Made by a program: the position numbers and the translations under genes. Below the pieces are notes generated by a model. That model searched no databases. It saw only the letters and a list, made by a program, of their open reading frames with translations, and had not been told where the DNA came from. Shown piece by piece: positions 42,526 to 53,756 of a stretch of DNA of 64,000 nucleotides. Origin of the DNA: Amycolatopsis sp. 2-15 (GTDB lineage Bacteria; Actinomycetota; Actinomycetes; Mycobacteriales; Pseudonocardiaceae). How positions within the stretch are numbered: the stretch's first letter is position 1; each line of letters starts with the position of its first letter. The stretch covers positions 382,001 to 446,000 of the forward strand of contig NZ_CP127294.1 in assembly GCF_030285625.1 (NCBI RefSeq). Reading direction: 5' to 3'.

Positions 42526-43721
42526 ATGACCACCGTCCTGATCTCCGGCGCCAGCATCGCCGGCCCGCGCTGGCCTACTGGCTGCGTGAATACGGCTTCG
42601 ACGTCACCGTCGTCGAGAAGGCCGAGGCCCTGCGCGGCGGCGGCTACCTCATCGACATCCGCGGCACCGCCCTCGGCGTGGTCGAGCGCATGGGCCTGAT
42701 GCCGCGGCTGCGCGAGGCCCACGTCGACACGCGCAGGATCACCTTCCTCAACGCCGACGGCAGCACGGTCGCGTCGCTGCGCCCGGACGCCATCGCCGGC
42801 GGCGAGGGCCGCGACCTCGAAGTGCGCCGCGGCGACCTCGCCGAAGCGCTCTACCGCACCATCCGCGAAGAGGTCGAGTTCCTCTTCAACGACAGTGTCG
42901 CCGCCCTCGACGACCACGACGACGGTGTCGACGTGACCTTCCGCAGCGGCCTCCGCCGCACGTTCGACCTGGTCATCGGCGCCGACGGCCTGCACTCGGG
43001 GGTCCGCGCGCTGAAGTTCGGTCCCGAAGAGCAGTTCCACACTTACCTCGGCTACTGCTTCGCCGGCTTCACGATGCCCAACACCTTCGGCCTGCACCGC
43101 GAGGGCGCCCTCTGGAGCCTGCCCGGCCGCGGCGCCGCGCTCTACGCGGTGGGCGAGAACGAGGAGGTCCACGGCTTCCTCAACTTCGCGCGACCCGAGC
43201 CGCCGTTCGCGGCGTTCCGCAACCCGGACGCGCAGCGCGAGCTCGTCGCCGAGGTCTTCGCCGGCGACGGCTGGGAAATCCCCCGCATGGTCGAGGCGAT
43301 GCGCACAGCCGACGACCTGTTCTTCGACGTCGTCAGCCAGATCCACCTGCCGCGCTGGTCCTCGGGCCGGGTCGCGCTCGTCGGCGACGCCGCGTTCGCG
43401 CCGTCGTTCCTCACCGGCCAGGGCTCCAGCACCGCGCTGGTCGGCGCGTACGTGCTCGCGGGCGAGCTGGCCACCAACGCCGACCACACGACGGCGTTCG
43501 ATGCCTACGAAGAAACCGCGCGCCCGTTCGTCGAGCTGAACCAGGCCCTGGTCTCCGAAGGCAACGCCACCATGTTCCCCGCCACGGCCGAAGCGCTGGC
43601 CACCCGCAACGCCGAACTGCGCCGGCTCACCGCGCTGCCCGACGCCCCCGGCCGCCCGGAACACAGCGCGCTCGAACTGCCGGACTTCGCCGGTCGACGG
43701 CCGGCCGGCAGCCGCGCCTGA
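42526..43721 (+). pseudogene. FAD-dependent monooxygenase, frame broken near its start
   Basis: Group A flavoprotein monooxygenase (PheA/TetX type), about 398 residues after repair. The ATG at 42526 has a GAGGAG ribosome site and reads MTTVLISGASIAGP, the FAD dinucleotide fold, then loses frame. The frame that resumes gives YGFDVTVVEKAEALRGGG, the NADPH/FAD motif GADGLHSGVR and the second FAD motif VALVGDAAFAPSFLTGQGSS. Adding one G at 42566 (CCG-GCG) restores AGPALAYWLREYGFDV. An internal start at 42678 would lack the FAD site and be non-functional. Divergent from MarR, with the shared operators, it is probably the regulated detoxification gene. Confidence 0.8.
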
Positions 43722-43909
43722 CCAGGGTGCACCTCCTCGCGGAGAGCACGGAGAGCACGGGGACCGAGACGGCCGTCGCCGGCCGGCGGCTCCCCGAGGC
43801 GCACGAACTCCGGGCCTCGGTACTCCGGATGCCGGCGCACAGATCCGGCTCTACCGTGCCAACGGGCGCCGCCTGGATGCGCGGTGCGGCTCCAGTATCC
43901 GCGCCGGCT

Positions 43910-45011
43910 TCACCGATCGACGGCCAGCCGGTAGCCGCGTTTGACCACGGTCTGGATCACGGCCGGGCCACCGAGGGCGGTGCGCAGGCGGCCGATCGCG
44001 GTTTCGACCGCGTGTTCCTCGCCGCCGCCCGGGAGGGAGGTGGTGAGTTCGCGGCGGGAGACGACGCGGCCGGGCGAGTGGGCCAGGGCGCGGAGCAGGG
44101 CCATGGGGGCGGGGGCGATGTCGTGCCAGTCGCCGTCGAGGAGGACGGCGTGGCCGCGCAGCTCCAGTGCGTGGCCGGCAACCGTGAGGCGCGGGGTGCG
44201 GGCCAGGAGCGCGTCGGTGATGGTGCGGGCGAGGGCGCCGAGGCGGGAGCGCGCGGGCTGGACGGTGGGGATGCCCAGCGCGGCGAGGGGTGCGGCCGTG
44301 ATGGGGCCGACGCAGGCGACGACCGCGCGCGACGTCAGGGCGTCGACCAGAGCGGGCAGCCGGCCGGTGCGGCGGGCCAGGGCGAGCGTCGACGCGGCGG
44401 CCGGCGCGGAGGTGAAAGGCAGAGCGTCGACGGTGCCGTCGAGCACGGCGTCCAGCAGGCGATCGAGCGGACCGGGGTCGGCCGGGCCGACCCAGCGGTA
44501 GACGGGGATCTCGATCACCGCCGCGCCCGCCGAACGCAGGGCCTCGGTGAAGAACGGCAGGGGTTCGCCGTGGAGCTGCACGGCGATCGTCAGACCATCC
44601 ACACCGGTCAAGTAGGTACTGCAGCACACCCGCGTTGCTTTCCGACGGTGGGGAGTAGTCCTCCGACAAGCCCGCGGCCCGCAGGGCGCCGGTGGCTTTC
44701 GGACCGCGGGCGACGAGGCGGGCACGCGAGAGGTGGGCCAGGAGCGTGTCGCCGAGGTTCCAGCCCTCGGCGGCCTCCACCCAGCCGCGGAAGCCGATGC
44801 CGGTGGTGGCGACCACGACGTCCACCGTGGACTCCAGCAGCCGTACGGTGGCGGCGTGCAGCTCGGTGTCGTCGGCGAGCGGGACGATGCGGATGGCCGG
44901 CCCGTAGCGCACCGCAGCCCCCTTGCGCACCAGCAGCGCGCCGAGCTCCTCCGCCCGGCGCGCCGCGGTGATGCCGGCGACGAAACCCGCCAGCGGGAGC
45001 ACGTCCGTCAC
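43910..45011 (-). pseudogene. HemD-winged-helix fusion regulator (NnaR-like), broken by one extra base
   Basis: Resembles NnaR-type proteins: a HemD-like N-terminal domain (FVAGITAARRAEELGALLVR, GFRGWVEAAEGW, EDYSPPSESNAG) fused to an OmpR-type winged helix (LARTPRLTVAGHALELRGHA, SPGRVVSRRELTTSLPG, VIQTVVKRGYRLAVDR). Such proteins are known regulators of nitrite/nitrate assimilation in Streptomyces and M. smegmatis. The frame shifts near 44610: removing one base from the AAG stretch at 44610-44612 gives V-L-Q-Y-L-L-T-G-V-D-G and a protein of 366 residues. GTG start at 45011 overlaps the nirD stop (GTGA), so it is the last gene of the nitrate operon. If the shift is real, the regulator is lost. 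Confidence 0.8.
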
Positions 45012-45346
45012 GGGGAGCCCACCTCGACGATCCCTTCCCGCACCCGCACGCGGTAGACCGGCACGGAAACACCCGGAGCGTCCAGGCACTGTCCGGTGTG
45101 GAGCGAGAACCGTTCCTTGTAGACCGGCGACGCGACCACGGGCTCACCCCCGACGTCACCCACGATCCCGCGCGACAGCACCGCCGCACCGCTGCACGGG
45201 TCCCAGTTGGACAGAGCGAACCACTCCGAGCCGACGCGGAACACGGCCACCTGCTCGCCCTCGACCAGCGCCGCCGCGCCGGAGCAGTCGCCCACCCGCG
45301 AGGCCGCGCACACAGCCGTCCAGGTTCGTTCGATCGACGTCGTCAT
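45008..45346 (-). CDS. nirD: Nitrite reductase small subunit NirD
   Basis: Protein of 112 residues with the Rieske-like fold of NirD but without Rieske cluster ligands in the classical CxH/CxxH form. Typical segments are VCAASRVGDCSGAAALVEGE, VAVFRVGSEWFALSNWDPCS and VASPVYKERFSLHTGQCLD. It supports the NADH-dependent reduction of nitrite to ammonia by NirB. ATG at 45346 overlaps the nirB stop (ATGA), and its stop overlaps the regulator start. Length is normal for the family. Confidence 0.92.
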   Translation of the reverse strand: MTTSIERTWTAVCAASRVGDCSGAAALVEGEQVAVFRVGSEWFALSNWDPCSGAAVLSRGIVGDVGGEPVVASPVYKERFSLHTGQCLDAPGVSVPVYRVRVREGIVEVGSP

Positions 45347-47862
45347 CGCCGCACCTCCGATTTCTCAAGCCGCGGTACACCCAGCAGCACCGGAACCCGT
45401 TGCGCGCGCTCCGGCCGGAACGAAATCGACGGGTCCGGCGTACCCGGCGCGTTCACGAACGAGCTGAACCGGGCCAGCTTCTCCGGATCCTCCAGCACGC
45501 CGCGCCACTCGTCCTCGTAGTCCGTGACGTGCTTGGCCATCGCGGCGTCGAGGTCCTCGCAGATGCCGAGGCTGTCGTCCACGATCACGGCGCGCAGGTG
45601 CTCCAGCCCGCCGTCGAGCTCCTCCAGCCACGGCGCCGTGCGCTGCAGCCGGTCGGCGGTGCGGATGTAGAACATCAGGAACCGGTCGATCGTCCGAATC
45701 AGCGTCGGCGTGTCCACATCGGACAGGAATAGTTGCGCATGCCGCGGGGTGGCGCCGCCGTTGCCACCGAGGTAGAGGTTCCAGCCGTGCTCGGTCGCGA
45801 TCACGCCGAAGTCCTTGCCGCGCGCCTCCGCGCATTCCCGCGCGCAGCCGGAGACGCCCGACTTGATCTTGTGCGGCGAACGCAACCCGCGATACCTCAG
45901 CTCCAGCTCGATCGCCAGGCCGACGCTGTCCTGCACGCCGTAGCGGCACCAAGTCGACCCGACACACGATTTCACCGTCCGCAGCGCCTTGCCATACGCG
46001 TGCCCGGACTCGAACCCCGCGTCCACGAGCCGCCGCCAGATCTCCGGCAGCTGGTCCACCGTGGCGCCCAGCAGGTCGATCCGCTGGCCGCCGGTGATCT
46101 TCGTGTACAGCCGGAAATCTTTCGCGACCTGCGCGATCACCATCAGCTTCTCCGGCGTGATCTCGCCACCGGGGATGCGGGGCACAACCGAGTAGCTGCC
46201 GTTGCGCTGCAGGTTGGCGAGGAACTTGTCGTTCGTGTCCTGCAGCGTCGCCTGTTCGCCGCCGAGGATGTGGCCGTTGCCGAGCGTCGCGAGGATCGAC
46301 GCGACCGCCGGCTTGCACACCGCGCAGCCCGAGCCCGTGCCGTAGCGGCTGACGAGCTCGCTGAACGTGGTGATCCGCGTGGCCCGCACGATCTCGAACA
46401 GCTCCGCGCGCGACTGGGAGAAATGTTCGCAAAGCGCCGTCGACTGTTCGACTCCGCACGCGTTCAGCAACTTCGCCAACATCGGCACACACGAGCCACA
46501 GGACGTGCCCGCTCGCGTGCACGCCTTGAGCTTGCCGACCGAGTCACAGCCGTCCTCGTGGATGGCCCGCGTCAAGGCACCCTTGGAAGCGCCGTTGCAC
46601 GAACAGATCTGCGCCTCGTCCGGCAACGCCTCCACGCCGACCGCCGCGCCGCCACCGGCCGGGGCGAGCAGCGCACCCGGCTCCGCGGGCAACGGACGGC
46701 CGACCAGCGCCCGCAGCGTGTGGTACTCGGCCGCGTCGCCCACCAGGACGCCGCCGAGCAGCGTCCGGCCGTCGTCGGTGACCACGAGCTTCTTGTACGT
46801 GCCGGCCACAGCGTCGTTCACCGCGACTTCCAGCGCGCCCTCGGTCACCGCATGTGCATCGCCGAAGCTGGCGACGTCGACCCCCATCAGTTTCAGCTTG
46901 GTGGCCGTGTCCGGCTCGGGGAACGATGCCGCTCCCCCGGTGAGCCGCGCCGCGACGACTTCCGCCATCGCGTACCCCGGCGCGACGATCCCGTATACCC
47001 GCCCCTCGACGGCCGCGCACTCGCCGATCGCGAACACGGCCGGATCGCTGGTGCGGCACTCGGCGTCGACCAGCACCCCGCCGCGTTCGCCCACTGCCAG
47101 GCCACACTGACGCGCCAGATCATCCCGCGGCCGGATACCCGCGGAGAACACCACGAGGTCGACGTCCAGCTCCGTGCCGTTGCCGAGCTTGGCCAGCAGC
47201 CGGGACCCGTCAGCTTCGAGTGCGTCCGTCGAGGTTCCCGTGTGGACGGTCACGTCCAGCCGCTGGATGAGCCGCCGCAGCAGCGCGCCGCCGCCTTCGT
47301 CGACCTGCAACGGCATCAGCCGCGGCGCCATCTCCACGACGTGCGGCGACAAGCCGAGGTCCCGCAGCGCTTTGGCGGCCTCCAACCCGAGCAGCCCACC
47401 GCCGATCACCACCGCGGACCGCCGCCCACGGCCCGGCTTCGACGCCGCCGCACGGATGGCGTCGAGATCCTCGATCGTCCGGTAGACGAACACCCCCGGC
47501 AGCTCGCGGCCTGGCACCGGCGGCACGAACGGCCGCGAGCCCGTGGCCAGCACCAGCGCGTCATAGTTCTGCACGCGACCGGACGCAGTGGTCACCGTGT
47601 GGGCAGCCCGATCGACCGCCACCACGGCGTCACGCAGCCGAAGATCCACCAACGGATCGTCCGCGTAGTCCGCACCAGCCAACGCCAACGCCGACGGATC
47701 CCAGGTGTCCGCATAAGACGTCAGCGCCACCCGGTCGTACGCGGGCCGGTTCTCTTCGGCCAGCACCACCACCCGCCACTCGCCGGCCGTGTCCGCCGCG
47801 CGCAGCGCTTCGACGAGCCGGTGCGCGACCATGCCGTGCCCGGCCACCACGAGTGTCTTCAT
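45343..47862 (-). CDS. nirB: Assimilatory nitrite reductase large subunit NirB
   Basis: NAD(P)H-dependent sirohaem nitrite reductase of 839 residues, reducing nitrite to ammonium in the cytosol. Domain order: FAD/NAD(P) oxidoreductase (VVAGHGMVAHRLVEAL, VVIGGGLLGLEAAKAL, about 1-400), BFD-type [2Fe-2S] motif CSCNG...CTRAGTSCGSC (about 420-460), a second Cys pair CAVCKPAV near 515, ferredoxin-like half-domain YSVVPRIPGGEITPEKLMV, and the sirohaem/[4Fe-4S] site KSCVGSTWCRYG (about 632) with SGCARECAEARGKDFG (about 672). ATG at 47862 follows GGAGG and overlaps the narK stop by one base (TGATG). Confidence 0.95.
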   Translation of the reverse strand: MKTLVVAGHGMVAHRLVEALRAADTAGEWRVVVLAEENRPAYDRVALTSYADTWDPSALALAGADYADDPLVDLRLRDAVVAVDRAAHTVTTASGRVQNYDALVLATGSRPFVPPVPGRELPGVFVYRTIEDLDAIRAAASKPGRGRRSAVVIGGGLLGLEAAKALRDLGLSPHVVEMAPRLMPLQVDEGGGALLRRLIQRLDVTVHTGTSTDALEADGSRLLAKLGNGTELDVDLVVFSAGIRPRDDLARQCGLAVGERGGVLVDAECRTSDPAVFAIGECAAVEGRVYGIVAPGYAMAEVVAARLTGGAASFPEPDTATKLKLMGVDVASFGDAHAVTEGALEVAVNDAVAGTYKKLVVTDDGRTLLGGVLVGDAAEYHTLRALVGRPLPAEPGALLAPAGGGAAVGVEALPDEAQICSCNGASKGALTRAIHEDGCDSVGKLKACTRAGTSCGSCVPMLAKLLNACGVEQSTALCEHFSQSRAELFEIVRATRITTFSELVSRYGTGSGCAVCKPAVASILATLGNGHILGGEQATLQDTNDKFLANLQRNGSYSVVPRIPGGEITPEKLMVIAQVAKDFRLYTKITGGQRIDLLGATVDQLPEIWRRLVDAGFESGHAYGKALRTVKSCVGSTWCRYGVQDSVGLAIELELRYRGLRSPHKIKSGVSGCARECAEARGKDFGVIATEHGWNLYLGGNGGATPRHAQLFLSDVDTPTLIRTIDRFLMFYIRTADRLQRTAPWLEELDGGLEHLRAVIVDDSLGICEDLDAAMAKHVTDYEDEWRGVLEDPEKLARFSSFVNAPGTPDPSISFRPERAQRVPVLLGVPRLEKSEVRR

Positions 47863-49199
47863 CAGACCTCCGCCCCGGCCAGCGCGACCTGCGCCCGCGC
47901 CGCGGGTTTGCGCAGGTACACCGCCCACGTCACGCCCACGCACACCCCGTAGAACACGAGGAAGCCGACGAACGCGGGAATCCCGCTGTGCGCGTCGGCG
48001 AACGACTGCCGGAACGCGAGGTTGATGAACAACCCGCCCAACGCGCCGATCGCCCCCGCCAGCCCGATCAACGCGCCCGACAGGCGACGGGCCTTGAGCA
48101 GTTCCGCGGCCTCGTCACCGCCGAGGTCGATGGCCGCACGCGCCTTCACCTGGAAGATCGCGGGGATCATCTTGTACGTCGAGCCGTTGCCGATCCCCGT
48201 CAGGACAAACAGGGCGATGAACGCGACCGTGAACAACACCAGCGAGTCCGTCGACGAGGCCAGCACCAGCACCACCGTGGCCAGGGCCATCAGGCCGAAC
48301 GTCGCGAACGTGACCCGGCCGCCGCCGAGCCGGTCGGACAGCCGGCCACCCAGCGGCCGGGCCAGCGAACCGAGCAACGGCCCGAGGAACGTCACGGCCG
48401 CGGCCTGCAGCGGCGTGCGGCCGAACTGGTTCTGCAGCACCAGCCCGAACGCGAAGCTGTAGCCGATGAACGACCCGAACGTGCCGACGTAGAGCAGCGA
48501 CATCACCCATGTGTGTCCATATCGGACGACCTCGCGCATGGCCTTGGTGTCACCACGGACCGTGGCGAGGTTGTCCATGAACAGCGCCGCGCACAGGGCC
48601 GCGATCACGATCAGCGGCAGGTAGATGTACAACACCAGCCGCGGCGCGGTCGCCCCGGCCGTGCCGATCACCAGCAACCCGACCAGCTGGATCACGGCCA
48701 CACCCAGGTTGCCGCCGCCCGCGTTGAGCCCGAGTGCCCAGCCCTTGTACCGCTCCGGATAGAACGTGTTGATGTTCGTCATCGACGACGCGAAGTTCCC
48801 GCCGCCGACGCCACCCAGCGCGGCCATGAGCACGAAGGTGCCCAACGAGGTCCCGGGGTGCAGCACGATCGCGGTCAGCACGGTCGGCACCAGCAGCAGG
48901 CCCGCGCTGAAGATCGTCCAATTGCGACCGCCGAACTTCGCCACCGCGAACGTGTAGGGCAGCCGCATGATCGCGCCCACGAGCGTCGGTGTGGACACCA
49001 GCAGGAACTTGTCCGCCGCCGAGAACCCGTACGCGGGACCCATGAACAGCACGATGACCGACCACAGTGTCCAGATCGAGAACCCGATGTGCTCGGCGAA
49101 CACGGAAAACCACAGATTGCGGCGGGCGATCCCCTTCCCGGTCGTCTCCCAGAAGGTCTTGTCCTCGGGTGCCCAGTACTCGATCCAGCGATTCTTCAC
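47862..49199 (-). CDS. narK: Nitrate/nitrite transporter NarK
   Basis: Major facilitator superfamily transporter of 445 residues and about twelve transmembrane helices. The nitrate signature is clear: GGVGGGNFASSMTNINTFYP in helix 4-5 and ERYKGWALGLNAGGGNLG. A large cytosolic loop (KARAAIDLGGDEAAELLKAR) lies before the final helices. It should import nitrate and may export nitrite. The GTG start at 49199 follows AAGGAGG at ideal spacing. It lies 32 bases after the FAD oxidoreductase gene within the operon. Confidence 0.95.
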   Translation of the reverse strand: MKNRWIEYWAPEDKTFWETTGKGIARRNLWFSVFAEHIGFSIWTLWSVIVLFMGPAYGFSAADKFLLVSTPTLVGAIMRLPYTFAVAKFGGRNWTIFSAGLLLVPTVLTAIVLHPGTSLGTFVLMAALGGVGGGNFASSMTNINTFYPERYKGWALGLNAGGGNLGVAVIQLVGLLVIGTAGATAPRLVLYIYLPLIVIAALCAALFMDNLATVRGDTKAMREVVRYGHTWVMSLLYVGTFGSFIGYSFAFGLVLQNQFGRTPLQAAAVTFLGPLLGSLARPLGGRLSDRLGGGRVTFATFGLMALATVVLVLASSTDSLVLFTVAFIALFVLTGIGNGSTYKMIPAIFQVKARAAIDLGGDEAAELLKARRLSGALIGLAGAIGALGGLFINLAFRQSFADAHSGIPAFVGFLVFYGVCVGVTWAVYLRKPAARAQVALAGAEV

Positions 49200-49231
49200 G
49201 GCGTCCTCCTTGGCAAGAGAGAGTCGAGTGC

Positions 49232-50643
49232 TCACTGCGCCGCCAGCCAGCCCGCGACAGCCGACACGGTGTCGTGGCAGCCGCCGCAGCCGGTGGTGGC
49301 GCGGGTGGTGCGGGCCAGCGCGGCGACGTCGGTGGCGCCACCGCGCCACGCGTCGACGAGCCGGCCCTTGGTCACGGCGTTGCACCGGCAGATCAGCGCC
49401 GACGCCGGCAGATCGGCGGGACTCGCGGCCGCCGGCGCGCCCGCTGGCAGCGCGCGGCCGAGCAGCACGGCGAGCCGGTCTTCGGGCAGCGGGATGCCAC
49501 GGTCGTGGAACTGCGTGACGGTAGCGGCGGCGTCCGGCAGGCCGAGCAGGATCGCGCCGGTCACGCGGTTGTCGCGGACCACGAGCTTGCCGTAGCGACC
49601 GCCGGACGGGTCGTCGATCGTGAGCACGTCGGCGTCGCCATTCGCGTGCGTCTCGCCGAGCGCGGTCAGGTCGACACCACGCGCCTTCAGCCGCGTGACC
49701 ACGGTGGTGCCCCGGTAACGCGCGGCGGTGTCGGCACCGGTGAGCAGGTCCGCGAGCACGGCCGCCTGCTCCCACGCGGGCTGCACGAGCCCGGCCGGCG
49801 CGTGGGCGTGCCGCGCGCAGTCACCGAGCGCGTGGATGCGGCCGTCACTCGTGCGCAGCAGGTCGTCGACTAGCACGCCGCGGTCCACTTCGAGGCCCGC
49901 TGCCTCGGCGAGCGAGGTCTCCGGGCGGACGCCCGCGGCGACCACCACGAGGTCGGCCGGGACGAAGCTGCCGTCGTCGAGCTTCACGCCGTCGCCGGGC
50001 AGGTGGCGCGCGGCCGTGGCGTCGAAGCGGAAGGTCACGCCCAGCTCGGCGAGCCGCCGCGCGAGCACGCGGCCGGCGCCGGCGTCGAGCTGGCGTTCCA
50101 TCGGGTGGCCGTGCGGGTGCACCACGGTCACGTTCGCGCCGCGCCCGGCCAGGCCCCGCGCGGCTTCGAGACCGAGCAGCCCGCCGCCGAGCACCACGAC
50201 GGGTGCGCCGGGCCGGGCGGCGTCGAGGATGCGGGTGCAGTCGTCGAGGGTCCGGAAGGTCGCGACGCCCGGCCCCGGCTCGAGCCCCTCGACCGGTGGG
50301 AGCCACGGCGCGGCGCCGGTGGCGAGCACGAGCGCGTCGTACTCCAGGGCGCCGTCGGTGGTCTCCACGCATCGGTTCGCGCGGTCAAGACCCGTGACGG
50401 AGGTCCGCAGCCGCAGGTCGACGTGAGCGCGAGCCGCCCAGTCCTCGTCGTGCAGCCGCACGGTCGCCGCGCTCAGTCCGCCGGCGAGGACGGACGAGAG
50501 CAGCACCCGGTTGTACGCGGGATGCGGCTCGGCGCCGACGATCGTCAGCCGCACCCGCTCCGCCGACGGGTCCCGGCGGCGGATCTCGTCGGCCAGCCGA
50601 GCCCCGGCCATCCCGTAGCCGGCCACGACCACGCGCCGGGCGC

Positions 50644-50647
<4 letters not shown>
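49232..50647 (-). CDS. FAD/NAD(P) oxidoreductase with [2Fe-2S] tail, nitrate-reductase electron donor (NasC/NirB-N-like)
   Basis: Protein of 471 residues resembling the electron-input half of NirB. It has the FAD fold VVVAGYGMAGARLADEIRRR, the NAD(P) fold VVVLGGGLLGLEAARGLAGR, HALGDCARH, and a C-terminal BFD-type [2Fe-2S] motif, CRCNAVTKG...TTGCGGC. Between NasA and NarK it is the obvious NAD(P)H-to-nitrate-reductase electron-transfer subunit, the role of NasC/NasB in other bacteria. ATG at 50647 overlaps the nasA stop (ATGA, 50644-50647). It shares domain order with residues 1-460 of NirB, so the two arose from the same ancestor. Confidence 0.87.
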
Positions 50648-52686
<2,039 letters not shown>

Positions 52687-52744
52687 GGGCGCTCCTCGGG
52701 GTCGGCGATGGCCCCGACGCTAAGCACGCCGTGTTACCTGGAGA

Positions 52745-52763
52745 TGCCTGATTGTTTCAGGCA
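52745..52763 (-). promoter_or_regulatory. Palindromic operator upstream of the nitrate operon
   Basis: TGCCTGA-TTGTT-TCAGGCA is a perfect inverted repeat (7-bp arms, 5-bp spacer), 59 bp upstream of the nasA start. GAAAC and GTAAC pentamers lie within and next to it on the minus strand, reminiscent of GlnR half-sites but with spacing one base off. It is a good candidate for GlnR or the NnaR-like protein. Confidence 0.55.
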
Positions 52764-52804
52764 GTTGACATCACTCGCCACTTCCCGCGGCTCCGCGGTG
52801 AGAA

Positions 52805-53602
52805 CTACAGAATCGCGCTGACCTCACGCGCCGCCGCGCGCAGACCGTCGAGCGCCGCGCCCGTCGAACGCGGGTTCAACGCGTTGGCCGCCAAGCGGAA
52901 CAGCACCGCGCGCAGCAGCAGCTGCGGCCACTCCGGCAGGTGCGCCCAGCGGTCGAGCAGCTCGCCGGTGGCACCGCCCCACGCCATGGCGTCCACAGCC
53001 ACGATCGCCGCGCCCCACTCACCCGGCCGGTAGTACGGCACGAAGTCGACGATGCCGGGCGCCGCATCGCCGTCGAAGAGCACGCCCGCGAGCAGCTCGC
53101 CGTGCGCGACCTGCAACGGCAGCTTGATCGGCCGGCGCGAGGGCGCGAGCACCTCGAACCAGCGGCCGCCCTTCGCCTCGTCGAGCGGGCGGTCGAGCTC
53201 TTCCCACGCGATGCGGTCGGCCACCGCGTCGAGGTCGTCGCGGGCGGACAGGAAATCGGGCCGCGGCAGGTCGGCTGTGGCGCGGTGCAGTTTTACCGCG
53301 GCGAGCATGGCGCCGTCGACGTGGTTCTCGGCCGTGCCCGAGACGTAGCGCCAGGCCGACCAGTCGCCGACGATCCAGCGGCCGTCACTCGCGCGCACCG
53401 GCTTCGCGATCCGCAGGCCCGGGTCGTCGGCGTGCTCCAGCGCGCGGGCGGTCCACAGTGTGCGCGAACGGTCGGAAACCGGCTTCAGCACGAGGTCGCC
53501 GCAGCGCCAGGCCGTCGAGTCCGGCAACGCCGAAACGAGGCCGATGTCGCCGCCGAAGGCCGCGCACACCCGCTCGGGTGGCCGTTCGAGAGTGGACCGC
53601 AC
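52805..53602 (-). CDS. TIGR02569-type conserved actinobacterial protein
   Basis: Cytosolic protein of 265 residues of the mycobacterial TIGR02569 type. It resembles aminoglycoside-phosphotransferase/kinase-like folds in layout: DLVLKPVSDRSRTLWTARAL as the nucleotide-lysine strand, VAHGELLAGVLFDGD as a Brenner-like loop and PGIVDFVPYYRPGEW as the metal-binding Asp strand. Conventional HxD residues are only partly present (HGE), so activity is unknown. Position between nitrate genes and moeZ equals that of Rv3205c between Rv3204 and Rv3206c. The start is not fixed by a clear ribosome site. Confidence 0.78.
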   Translation of the reverse strand: MRSTLERPPERVCAAFGGDIGLVSALPDSTAWRCGDLVLKPVSDRSRTLWTARALEHADDPGLRIAKPVRASDGRWIVGDWSAWRYVSGTAENHVDGAMLAAVKLHRATADLPRPDFLSARDDLDAVADRIAWEELDRPLDEAKGGRWFEVLAPSRRPIKLPLQVAHGELLAGVLFDGDAAPGIVDFVPYYRPGEWGAAIVAVDAMAWGGATGELLDRWAHLPEWPQLLLRAVLFRLAANALNPRSTGAALDGLRAAAREVSAIL

Positions 53603-53709
53603 GAGAACCGAAGGTACCCGCCTTCGCGCCCCACGAACGAGAAGACGCGCTGGTCACGGACCGCTTTCATATTTCAGACACAGCCGCCGCCACCGGCCCA
53701 AAACGCCAG

Positions 53710-53742
53710 GATGGCCTCCCCGGGCGAACCGGGAAGGCCATC
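53710..53742 (-). terminator. Rho-independent terminator after moeZ
   Basis: GATGGCCTCCCCGG (53710-53723) pairs with CCGGGAAGGCCATC (53729-53742) with one mismatch and a 5-base loop. On the minus strand it lies 15 bp beyond the moeZ stop and is followed by GTTTTGG. Confidence 0.75.
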
Positions 53743-53756
53743 GTGGGCGGAAACCG

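Noticed and set aside
44600..44620. Programmed frameshift in the NnaR-like gene
   Set aside because: No classical slippery heptamer or downstream stimulatory structure is evident; three other genes show similar one-base defects, so error or mutation is simpler.
45733..47952. 739-codon frame opposite nirB
   Set aside because: Arg/His/Gln-rich shadow of the nirB gene with no recognisable motif.
52764..52769. TTGACA as promoter for a plus-strand gene
   Set aside because: No matching -10 and no plus-strand gene follows; the DNA there is the end of the TIGR02569 gene on the minus strand.
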